DNA of 9,774 nucleotides from Pseudomonadota bacterium (GTDB taxonomy: Bacteria > Pseudomonadota > Alphaproteobacteria > Acetobacterales > Acetobacteraceae): positions 1 through 9,774 of the forward strand of contig JAKAQU010000084.1 in NCBI GenBank assembly GCA_021819535.1, read 5' to 3'. Positions 1 to 5,465 of this stretch are shown here, piece after piece (the first letter of the stretch is position 1; each line of letters begins with the position of its first letter). Under the pieces are notes generated by a model that saw only the letters and a list, made by a program, of their open reading frames with translations, was not told the origin of the DNA and searched no databases. Position numbers and translations under genes: made by a program.

Positions 1-2
1 CC

Positions 3-428
3 CCCGGCCAGGCGTTACGCCTGCTCGCGACCTTCGAGCCGATACCGCTTTATGCGGTGCTCGGCCGCAAGGGCCTCGCTCATCGCGCGATCCAGCACGC
101 GGCCGGGGAGTGGGAAATTCTCTTCACGCCCGCGCCAGATGCCGCCGCCGCGCCGCGTGCCGCGCGGCCGGTCGCGGCAAGCGGCTCCGGCGATGGCGCG
201 GGCTGGCCGGCGCCATCGCTGAGCCTCGACAATCGTGGATTGCAGCCGCCCGAACCCATGATGCGCATCCTCGCCGCGCTCGAAGGGCTGGCCCCGGGCA
301 AGGTGATCGAAGCCTGGAACGACCGCGAGCCGTTGCTGCTCTATCCCGAACTCGAGGCGCGCGGCGCCACGATCGAGGTGCGCCGCGAGACCTCCGGCGT
401 TCGTCTGCTGATCCGGCGCGCGGGTTGA
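3..428 (+). CDS. DUF2249 domain protein, two tandem domains, 5' end missing
   Basis: The reading frame is open from the window edge (first full codon at base 3) to TGA at 426-428, giving 141 visible residues. The true start lies upstream; the in-frame GTG at 57 cuts through a conserved segment and is unlikely to be the start. The first visible part (PGQALRLLATFEPIPLYAVL, then GEWEILF) resembles the C-terminal half of a DUF2249 domain. After an Ala/Pro/Gly-rich linker (about residues 42-70) a second, complete DUF2249 unit follows: LDNRGLQPPEPMMRILAALE, then a WNDREPLLLYPELEARG segment and a final RLLIRR strand. DUF2249 is a small alpha/beta fold of uncertain function, often found near denitrification, hemerythrin or iron-sulfur genes. 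The next gene starts 4 nt after the stop, so the two are probably co-transcribed. The family call is firm; the biochemical role is unknown. Confidence 0.88.
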   Translation, partial: PGQALRLLATFEPIPLYAVLGRKGLAHRAIQHAAGEWEILFTPAPDAAAAPRAARPVAASGSGDGAGWPAPSLSLDNRGLQPPEPMMRILAALEGLAPGKVIEAWNDREPLLLYPELEARGATIEVRRETSGVRLLIRRAG

Positions 429-432
429 AGCG

Positions 433-762
433 ATGGACCCGCACGCTGCCCCACTCACCGAAGATGCGGTGCGCGATGCGCTGCGCGACGTGATCGATCC
501 CGAACTCGGCTACAACATCGTCGATCTTGGCCTCGTCTATGGGATTGGAATCGCGGGCAGCCATGTCGACGTGACGATGACGATGACCACACCCGGATGC
601 CCGGCGCAGGATTACATCGTCGGCGGCGTTGAGCAGCGCCTTGCGGAAGAGCCCGGCGTCACCGGCGTATTCGTCACCGTGGTGTGGGATCCTGCCTGGT
701 CGCCGCAACGCATGTCAGCGGAGGCGAAGGCGCATTTCCGTATCCGTGAGGATGCGCCATGA
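433..762 (+). CDS. MIP18 family (DUF59) metal-sulfur cluster assembly factor
   Basis: This 109-residue protein is a stand-alone MIP18/DUF59 domain of the type seen in SufT and PaaD, which help build or insert iron-sulfur clusters. Visible hallmarks are the helix with VIDPELGYNIVDLGLVY (residues 20-36), the strand DVTMTMTTPGCP holding the single conserved cysteine Cys56, and the C-terminal VVWDPAWSPQRMSAEAK signature (residues 83-99). Asp22 and Glu24 belong to the conserved DPE motif. Length is normal for a single-domain member. It begins 4 nt after the upstream DUF2249 gene and its stop overlaps the next start in an ATGA junction, which argues for translational coupling. No strong Shine-Dalgarno precedes it, also consistent with coupling. 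Its place beside DUF2249, NnrS and NsrR genes suggests a role in making or repairing an NO-sensitive metalloprotein; the target is not evident. Confidence 0.93.
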   Translation: MDPHAAPLTEDAVRDALRDVIDPELGYNIVDLGLVYGIGIAGSHVDVTMTMTTPGCPAQDYIVGGVEQRLAEEPGVTGVFVTVVWDPAWSPQRMSAEAKAHFRIREDAP

Positions 763-998
763 CCGAGGCCGATGCCGCCAATGACATTGCCGGCCTCAAC
801 CGGCTTTTGGTTCTGGCGCTGCTCGCGCTCGCGCGCAACGGCGCCGCCGAGGAAGCCTGCCGTCTCGCCGCGCGCGGCTGGTCGTTGCTGCGCCATCGCC
901 ACGCACGGGAAGCGGAACGACTGACCGCGTCCCTCCATCGCCTGGCTCGCGAGGTCAGGCACCCTCCCCCCGACCAAGGAGATAATCGCCATGAGTAA
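759..998 (+). CDS. Small helical hypothetical protein
   Basis: This 79-residue protein is not a family I recognise. It overlaps the MIP18 gene by 4 nt (ATGA) and its TAA lies inside the first codons of the following DUF2249 gene (8-nt overlap), so it sits squarely inside the operon; that is the main reason to believe it is real. The sequence is Ala/Leu/Arg-rich. A hydrophobic helix (LNRLLVLALLALARNG, about residues 13-28) is followed by an amphipathic Arg-rich helix with one cysteine (Cys34) and a polar Pro/Asp/His tail. The first helix contains arginines and is short, so it looks like a helical-bundle segment rather than a clear membrane span. There is no signal peptide or metal motif. It may be an adaptor for its metal-related neighbours, but that rests on position only. 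Confidence 0.75.
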   Translation: MTEADAANDIAGLNRLLVLALLALARNGAAEEACRLAARGWSLLRHRHAREAERLTASLHRLAREVRHPPPDQGDNRHE

Positions 999-1227
999 TA
1001 CCCCTGTTCTCGACGTGCGCACGCTGGTTCCCGCGGAGCGGCATCGGCGCATCTTCACCACCTATGAAGGACTCTCCGCCGGCGCCGCGTTCGAGCTGGT
1101 CAACGATCACGACCCGAAGCCGCTCTATTATCAGTTCGACGCCGAGCATCGCGGCGCCTTCACCTGGCGCTACCTGGAGCAAGGGCCGGAGGTCTGGCGT
1201 GTGGAAATCGGCCGCCCGGCGGCCTAA
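991..1227 (+). CDS. DUF2249 domain protein, single domain
   Basis: This 78-residue protein is a complete stand-alone DUF2249 domain. It has the opening strand LDVRTL, the helix around RHRRIFTTYEGL, the FELVNDHDPKPLYYQF core (about residues 34-49) with His41-Asp42, and a final WRYLEQGPEVWRVEI strand. A strong Shine-Dalgarno (AAGGAGAT, about 977-984) lies 6-7 nt before the ATG, which fixes the start even though it overlaps the end of the preceding ORF. It is the third DUF2249 unit in 1.2 kb: the two-domain protein at the left edge supplies the others. The His-Asp pair and acidic/aromatic core are typical of the family. No enzymatic function is established for it. It is likely expressed independently of, and more strongly than, the upstream small gene given its better ribosome site. 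Confidence 0.91.
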   Translation: MSNTPVLDVRTLVPAERHRRIFTTYEGLSAGAAFELVNDHDPKPLYYQFDAEHRGAFTWRYLEQGPEVWRVEIGRPAA

Positions 1228-1297
1228 CGTGTCGCGCCGGCGACGTGCCCGCGAAGCTATGGCGGGCCCCTCGCCGGCTGGAACGGAGAAGGATGCC

Positions 1298-2170
1298 ATG
1301 CTCGACCAGCCAACGCCCGCTGAGGCCATTCTGCGCGAGACGATCGCCGGTATCGAAACCATTCTCGCCGACCAGATCGACGATATCCGCATCGAGCGCG
1401 TCGTGGTCGGTCTGTTCTTCACCGGCGTCAAGCTCGACAGCGGCGCCGCCGGCGCCTGCGCGACCCCGCTCCGGGCGATTCCGGAGGCGGTCTGCTGCCC
1501 GAGCTCCGCCAACGCCCTGCCCTTTTCCGGCAAGCTGCGCGGCCGGCCAGCACGCGGCCTGCTCAGCGAAACTGGTGCCGCAAACGGCCTCCGCCGTGCC
1601 ATCGGCATCGCCACCATGAACGCACTGGCCGATATGTGTTGGGAGCGGCGCCCCTATCCTGGCGTGCGTCTGCAGCGCGGCGTTGATGCCTATGATGCCG
1701 CCGACATTCGGCCGGGCGATACCGTCGCCGTCGTCGGCGCCTTCGTCCCGTTCCTGAAATCGCTGAAAAAGGCGGGGCAGCGCTTCACTGTACTGGAGAT
1801 GGACCCGGCGACCCTGAAACCCGACGAGATGCCCTATTTCCGCCCCGCCGATCAGGCTGGCGCCGTGCTGCCCGAGGCCGATGTCGTGCTGATCACCGGC
1901 ACGACACTGGTGAACGATACCTTGGCCAATCTGCTCGCGCTGTGCCGCCCCGACGCCCGCGTGGTGGTGGTGGGCCCGACCGTCAGCCTCCTGCCGGACG
2001 CGTTCCTGCGCCGCGGCGTTGACGTGCTCGGCGGCATCCGCATCACGTCGCCCGATCTGTTTCTCGACGTGCTCGCCGAGGGTGGTTCCGGCTATCATTT
2101 CTTCGGCCGCGTGGCGGAGAAAATCGTCCTGCTGCGGCAGGCAGCCTATCAGACACCCGAAGCGGCATAG
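1298..2170 (+). CDS. DUF4213/DUF364 putative heavy-metal chelation protein
   Basis: The frame is open from 1064, but I start it at ATG 1298. GGAGAAGG at about 1285-1292 gives that codon a good ribosome site, and the extra upstream residues overlap the DUF2249 gene and read as low-complexity Arg/Ser. The resulting 290-residue protein has an N-terminal half (about 1-115) resembling DUF4213, with IERVVVGLFFTGVKL and five-cysteine content overall (Cys54, 66, 67, 114, 216). Its C-terminal half is a Rossmann-like DUF364 domain: GDTVAVVGAFVPFLKSL (140-156), ADVVLITGTTLVNDTL (194-209), then VVVVGPTVSLLPDAFLRRGV (222-241) and IRITSPD. The Pfam families carry the label 'putative heavy-metal chelation'; no reaction is proven. 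Vicinal Cys66-Cys67 could bind metal (inference). A metal-delivery role would fit its Fe-S assembly and NO-linked neighbours. Confidence 0.86.
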   Translation: MLDQPTPAEAILRETIAGIETILADQIDDIRIERVVVGLFFTGVKLDSGAAGACATPLRAIPEAVCCPSSANALPFSGKLRGRPARGLLSETGAANGLRRAIGIATMNALADMCWERRPYPGVRLQRGVDAYDAADIRPGDTVAVVGAFVPFLKSLKKAGQRFTVLEMDPATLKPDEMPYFRPADQAGAVLPEADVVLITGTTLVNDTLANLLALCRPDARVVVVGPTVSLLPDAFLRRGVDVLGGIRITSPDLFLDVLAEGGSGYHFFGRVAEKIVLLRQAAYQTPEAA

Positions 2171-2305
2171 TGGAGGATGTCATTTCGTGCTCGGCGCGCT
2201 CATCATGCATGGGATTTCCTCGTTCGCACCCGCCCGTTCTTTACTGAGCCAAAGCCGGCATCGCCGCCGCGAAAAATTCCGGCCGAATGAAAGGCCGTTG
2301 ACGTG
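2171..2305. other. 135-nt intergenic spacer, probable start of a second transcription unit
   Basis: This is the widest gap inside the left module. It separates the DUF2249/MIP18/DUF364 genes from DUF488-nnrS-nsrR. I found no FNR/NNR box (TTGAT-N4-ATCAA). A self-complementary CATGCATG at 2204-2211 contains the ATGCAT core seen in NsrR half-sites, but the flanking bases do not match the AAGATGYATTT consensus, so it is only a weak candidate operator. No hairpin followed by a T-run, as expected of an intrinsic terminator, is apparent. A 39-codon GTG ORF (2187-2306) is not convincing. Confidence 0.35.
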
Positions 2306-2671
2306 ATGGCAAAAACATACCGCAACGCGGTTCACGTCCGGCGGGTCTACGAGCCGCCGGACGTGAAAGACGGAACGCGGATCCTAGTCGATCGTCTCTG
2401 GCCGCGTGGGCTCGGAAAGGCCGATGCGGCGATCGATCTTTGGCTCAGGGATGTCGCGCCGAGTGCTGCCTTGCGGCGCTGGTTCGGCCATGATCCGAGA
2501 CACTTTGCTGAATTCCGGCTCCGCTATCTCGCCGAACTCGAAGGACATCCCGAAGCTCTCGCGCAATTGCAAAACCTGCACGCGGCGGGCGATATCACCC
2601 TGCTATTTGCCGCCCGCGATGCGGTTCACAATAACGCCGTCGTGCTCAGCGAACTTTTACTGCGGGAGTGA
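2306..2671 (+). CDS. DUF488 family (YeaO-like) protein
   Basis: This 121-residue cytosolic protein starts at ATG 2306. A GTG directly before it would add one residue, but the ATG with GAAAGG about 12 nt upstream is preferred. DUF488 hallmarks are clear: VRRVYEPP near the N terminus, RILVDRLWPRG at residues 25-35, WFGHDPRHFAEFRLRYLAEL (59-78), and LLFAARDAVHNNAVVL (99-114) matching the usual 'LLYAARD..HN.A' motif. The family is widespread and conserved but has no established biochemical role. The conserved Arg, Asp and His residues suggest a nucleotide- or phosphate-handling pocket (inference). DUF488 proteins are often seen beside nitrite/NO and hemerythrin genes. Here the gene lies 16 nt before nnrS and is probably co-transcribed with it. 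Confidence 0.93.
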   Translation: MAKTYRNAVHVRRVYEPPDVKDGTRILVDRLWPRGLGKADAAIDLWLRDVAPSAALRRWFGHDPRHFAEFRLRYLAELEGHPEALAQLQNLHAAGDITLLFAARDAVHNNAVVLSELLLRE

Positions 2672-2687
2672 AGGAAGACATACCGAC

Positions 2688-3893
2688 ATGGCCGCCATTC
2701 CACGCTATCGTCGCTGGCAAGGGCCGGCGCTATTTGCCGCCGGCTACCGACCGTTCTTTCTCTTCTCCGCGCTGTGGGCGGCATTCGCCGTGCCGCTCTG
2801 GATTGCGCTCTTCAGTGGCGCATTGGTGCCGCCCATGAGTTTGCCGCCGATGATCTGGCATGTCCATGAAATGGTGTTCGGGTTTGCTGCCGCGACGGTC
2901 GCCGGATTTCTGCTCACGGCCATTCCCAACTGGACCGGACGGATGCCGCTGCAAGGTGCTCCGCTCATCGCGCTCGTATTGTTGTGGCTGGCGGGACGCA
3001 TGGCGTGTCTTGCGGCCGGTGTAATCGGCCCGACAGCCACGGCGGCCCTCGATCTCGCGTTTCCCGTCGCGTTTCTCGGCGTTGTCGCGCGCGAAATCAT
3101 CGCCGGGCGCAACTGGCGGAATTTACCCATGCTGGGCGCACTCAGTTCCTTGTTGGTCGCAAATTTTCTGGTTCATCTCGAAGCGCTCCGAGGGGTCAGC
3201 AGCGCCGCGCTCGGCAATCGCTGGGGTGTTGCCACATTGCTCGCGCTCATCAGCCTGATCGGCGGGCGTATCATCCCGAGCTTCACGCGCAACTGGCTGG
3301 TCAGACAGCGCCCGGAGATCGCCTTGCCAGCGCCGTTCGGGATGATCGATCGCGCAGCCTTGGCGTCGACCCTTGTTGCTCTGATTTTCTTTGTCGTCGA
3401 TCCGGGCGGGCGGGCGCTGCCCTGGGCGGCGCTGGCGGCCGGGGTCATGCTGTCGCTGCGGCTGCGGCGCTGGCGTGGTCTTGCCGCCTTGCGCGAGCCG
3501 CTGCTGATCGTGCTCCATCTCGGCTATGGCTGGCTCGCCTTCGGCTTTCTCCTATTGGCGCTTGATGCTTTTCTCCCTTGGCTGCCGCAGAGCAGCGCGC
3601 TGCATGCCCTCACCGTCGGTGCGATCGGCACCATGACGCTTGCCGTCATGACCCGCGCGACGCTCGGGCACAGCGGGCGACCACTCACTGCCGGGGTCGG
3701 CACCGTCGCGATTTACGGCTTGATCACGCTCGCAGCACTTCTCCGTCTTTCCGCACCGTTCGCCGGCGTGCATTATCTGCATGCGCTGGCCCTGGCCGGC
3801 ATCGCCTGGAGTGCCGCGTTTCTGTTGTTCGCGGCACTCTATGCGCCACTCCTCGTGCGACCCCGAACCCGGGTCCACGCCGCCGCGGAATGA
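2688..3893 (+). CDS. nnrS: NnrS family haem- and copper-binding membrane protein
   Basis: The protein has 401 residues and about 12 membrane spans. The start at ATG 2688 is preceded by GAAGGAAG 10-15 nt upstream. The frame is open back to 2406, but that part is a shadow of the DUF488 gene. NnrS landmarks are present: FAAGYRPFFLFSALW (17-30), MIWHVHEMVFGFAAA (55-69) with His58 and His60, LLTAIPNWTGR (75-85), GGRIIPSFTRNWL (192-204), and HALTVGAIGTMTLAVMTRA (306-324) followed by TLGHSGRPL. The conserved histidines are the likely haem/copper ligands. NnrS proteins are inner-membrane proteins that protect cells from NO or its iron-nitrosyl products and are commonly controlled by NNR/FNR or NsrR. 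The next gene is an NsrR-type regulator, 22 nt downstream, in agreement with this role. Length is typical for the family. Confidence 0.95.
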   Translation: MAAIPRYRRWQGPALFAAGYRPFFLFSALWAAFAVPLWIALFSGALVPPMSLPPMIWHVHEMVFGFAAATVAGFLLTAIPNWTGRMPLQGAPLIALVLLWLAGRMACLAAGVIGPTATAALDLAFPVAFLGVVAREIIAGRNWRNLPMLGALSSLLVANFLVHLEALRGVSSAALGNRWGVATLLALISLIGGRIIPSFTRNWLVRQRPEIALPAPFGMIDRAALASTLVALIFFVVDPGGRALPWAALAAGVMLSLRLRRWRGLAALREPLLIVLHLGYGWLAFGFLLLALDAFLPWLPQSSALHALTVGAIGTMTLAVMTRATLGHSGRPLTAGVGTVAIYGLITLAALLRLSAPFAGVHYLHALALAGIAWSAAFLLFAALYAPLLVRPRTRVHAAAE

Positions 3894-3915
3894 AGGCCGA
3901 GACGAGGGTAAACGC

Positions 3916-4419
3916 ATGCGTTTGACGACCTATACCGACTATACGCTCCGAACCTTGATATTCCTGGCACTTCGCCCGGAACGTCTGGCGACCATCGCGG
4001 AGATTGCCGAAATCTACACGATTTCGGAAAATCACTTGACGAAGATCGTCCACCAGCTTGGCCTTGCCGGCGATGTGCAAACGGTGCGAGGACGCTCAGG
4101 CGGCATTCGGCTCGCGAGAGCGCCCGAGGCGATCAATCTCGGCGCAATGGTGCGCCGCACCGAGCCGGATTTTGCCATCGCCACCTGCTTCGAAAAAACC
4201 TCGTCGTGCCCGTTACATTCGGTTTGTGTATTAGAAAAGGCGCTCGCTGAGGCGGCTCAAGCGTTTCTTGCCATACTCGAGCGCTATACCCTTGCCGACT
4301 TGATCGCCCCGCGCCTCAATCTGCAACGCGCGCTCGGCATCGCCCCGCCCAAGCGCAGCCTTGCGACCGCTCGAGCTTCATCGACCGGGCCACGTCGCCA
4401 AGCAAGAAGCGGCGGGTGA
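3916..4419 (+). CDS. nsrR: Rrf2 family NO-sensing repressor, NsrR type
   Basis: This 167-residue regulator starts at ATG 3916 behind GAGGG (about 3903-3907). The N terminus MRLTTYTDYTLRTLIFLA is the classic Rrf2 helix. A helix-turn-helix covers about residues 26-50 and a wing GRSGGIRLAR residues 59-68. Three cysteines for an iron-sulfur cluster lie at 91, 98 and 104 (C-x6-C-x5-C), close to the Neisseria NsrR spacing. Asp8 and Arg12 are also present; Asp8 is the fourth, cross-subunit cluster ligand in Streptomyces NsrR. In the family, NO destroys the cluster and releases repression of NO-detoxifying genes. It follows nnrS by 22 nt and probably controls that gene and its own operon. The C terminus (about 145-167, Ala/Arg/Ser-rich) extends beyond usual NsrR length and may be unstructured. 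IscR/RsrR-type alternatives fit the cysteine spacing and neighbourhood less well. Confidence 0.9.
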   Translation: MRLTTYTDYTLRTLIFLALRPERLATIAEIAEIYTISENHLTKIVHQLGLAGDVQTVRGRSGGIRLARAPEAINLGAMVRRTEPDFAIATCFEKTSSCPLHSVCVLEKALAEAAQAFLAILERYTLADLIAPRLNLQRALGIAPPKRSLATARASSTGPRRQARSGG

Positions 4420-4473
4420 TTTCGCCACGCTCCTCGCTCCGTGCCCTGCCCCAGTTTCGAATCCCCCGTCACT
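4420..4473. other. Short spacer between convergent nsrR and lysR; module boundary
   Basis: Only 54 nt separate the stops of the two convergent genes. I see no clear hairpin followed by a T-run on either strand. It contains GTTTCGAATCCCCC (4454-4467), resembling a tRNA T-loop and 3' T-stem strand, but the 5' stem strand does not pair and no cloverleaf precedes it. The spacer marks the change from NO-related genes to carbon-uptake genes. Confidence 0.4.
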
Positions 4474-5358
4474 TCAATAGGTCTTTCCGGCTGGCAGCAG
4501 ATCGCTCAGGAGCCGATTGGGGAAACGCCGTTTCTGCACGATTGCATAAAATCTCTCCGTAACCCCCGGTATCCGGCAGTGCTCGACGAGAATGCCCGTG
4601 TCCAGCTCGTCGCGAACAACGATCGGCGGCACGAGGGTCACCCCCTCTCGCTCGCGCGCCAGCAACCGCAGCATCGCCATGTCATCGACTTCGGCGAGAA
4701 TAGTGGGTCTGATCCCGGCCAACTCTAGGATGCGGTCGAACGCGACGCGGATATCGCTATCCAGGCTGGGCAAGAGAATCGGTTCCGACCGGAGATCGTC
4801 GGGAAATTTGAACTTGCGTCCCTTGGACCACGGATGGCCGACCAGGCTAACCGGCTGCTCGTTGAGTAAATGATTGCGCAACGAAGAGCGTACGTCCCGG
4901 GGTGCTGCGCTGTTGGCCAGGACCACGTCGGTGGCGTGGGCCTCCAACTGAGTGAGCAGATCACGGATATTGCCCGAGCGAACGATTAGCTCAACATCGG
5001 ATCGGCCGACCAGCGGCCGGAGGAACTCGAGTTGGAAATTACGCGATAGCGTCGTGAGCGCGCCGATGCGGAGAACCTGACGGTTGGCGAGCGGCCGCCC
5101 ACGCAGGGTGCTCATCAGTTCGTCGCCGGCCTTGAACACCGTGTCCGCGTAGTCGAGCGCGATCTGCCCGGCTTCCGTTAGTATCAGCCTCCTTCCGACA
5201 CGCTCGAACAGCGGATGGCCGATCTGGTGCTCAAGCTTCTGAATTTGCACCGAAAGAGCCGATTGCGACAGGTTCATGAGCGCGGCTGCCCGCGTGAGGC
5301 TGCCTTCGTGCGCCACCGCCCAGAAATAGCGCAGGTGATTGTAGTTCAGATCTCTCAT
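4474..5358 (-). CDS. LysR family transcriptional regulator (NhaR-like N terminus) of the dab operon
   Basis: This 294-residue LysR-type regulator is transcribed away from dabB. The N-terminal winged helix-turn-helix spans about residues 6-65. NYNHLRYFWAVAHEGSLTRA recalls the NhaR-type opening, followed by LSQSALSVQIQKLEHQIGHP and LFERVGRRLILTEAG. An effector-binding domain (about 95-290) holds LRIGALTTLSRNFQLEFLRP and later LLAREREGVTLVPP. The ATG at 5356-5358 gives the expected LysR start, yet no Shine-Dalgarno precedes it. Its possible promoter would start transcription only a few bases upstream, so the mRNA may be nearly leaderless. LysR regulators often sit divergent to the operon they control and sense a metabolite from it. 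By analogy with other DIC-uptake loci this one probably responds to inorganic-carbon status, although its effector cannot be read from sequence. It could instead sense ions or pH, as NhaR does. Confidence 0.94.
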   Translation of the reverse strand: MRDLNYNHLRYFWAVAHEGSLTRAAALMNLSQSALSVQIQKLEHQIGHPLFERVGRRLILTEAGQIALDYADTVFKAGDELMSTLRGRPLANRQVLRIGALTTLSRNFQLEFLRPLVGRSDVELIVRSGNIRDLLTQLEAHATDVVLANSAAPRDVRSSLRNHLLNEQPVSLVGHPWSKGRKFKFPDDLRSEPILLPSLDSDIRVAFDRILELAGIRPTILAEVDDMAMLRLLAREREGVTLVPPIVVRDELDTGILVEHCRIPGVTERFYAIVQKRRFPNRLLSDLLPAGKTY

Positions 5359-5359
5359 A

Positions 5360-5380
5360 TCGTTCTATTAAAACGAACGA
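5360..5380. promoter_or_regulatory. Dyad 1: candidate LysR operator
   Basis: Perfect inverted arms TCGTTC and GAACGA are separated by the 9-nt AT-rich core TATTAAAAC. The dyad contains the LysR T-N11-A signature (T5364 and A5376, in TC-N9-GA). It begins 2 nt upstream of the lysR start codon and covers the putative lysR -10 element, which suggests autorepression, the usual habit of LysR proteins. Confidence 0.6.
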
Positions 5381-5394
5381 CATTGCATAAACAA
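5367..5394 (-). promoter_or_regulatory. Putative lysR promoter
   Basis: Read on the minus strand, TTGTTT (5394-5389) and TTTAAT (5372-5367) are separated by 16 nt and resemble sigma-70 -35 and -10 boxes. Transcription would begin at about 5360, only a couple of bases before the lysR ATG. This is a pattern match only. Confidence 0.4.
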
Positions 5395-5396
5395 TG
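5381..5396. promoter_or_regulatory. Dyad 2: candidate activation-side LysR half of the control region
   Basis: Inverted arms CATTG and CAATG flank CATAAA. The centre lies about 18-19 bp from the centre of dyad 1, so both could face the same side of the helix, as expected of recognition and activation sites bound by a LysR tetramer. It overlaps the place where the -35 element of the dabB promoter should lie. The spacing inside it is T-N10-A, one base short of the ideal, so it is weaker than dyad 1. Confidence 0.4.
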
Positions 5397-5412
5397 AATT
5401 TTTTCCGGCTTT

Positions 5413-5418
5413 TATGAT
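5413..5418 (+). promoter_or_regulatory. Putative -10 element of the dabBA promoter
   Basis: TATGAT differs from TATAAT at one base. The matching -35 position (about 5390-5395, AACAAT) is poor and lies in dyad 2, as is common at activator-dependent promoters. Transcription would start near 5425, leaving a leader of about 40 nt before the GTG at 5466. Confidence 0.45.
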
Positions 5419-5465
5419 CTGGTACGGTGCTCGCAAGATGGTTTTTCGCGCTCAGGGGGTATCTC

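Noticed and set aside
1160..2098. 312-codon minus-strand frame opposite the DUF364 gene
   Set aside because: Its composition is that of a GC-driven shadow (His/Gly/Arg/Ala-rich) without motifs, and the + strand product matches a known family end to end.
2201..2216. ATGCAT core as an NsrR operator before the DUF488-nnrS-nsrR genes
   Set aside because: Only the central six bases match. The flanking AAG/TTT bases and the second half-site of the NsrR consensus are absent, so it is not listed as an operator.
2187..2306. 39-codon GTG ORF between the DUF364 and DUF488 genes
   Set aside because: The GGAGG lies 10 nt from the GTG, and the product is basic and low in complexity, resembling nothing known. 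The frame is just the tail of a longer shadow frame.
4441..4480. tRNA gene or fragment
   Set aside because: The T-loop-like TTCGAAT is present, but the preceding bases do not pair with CCCCC, and there is no anticodon arm, D arm or acceptor partner upstream.
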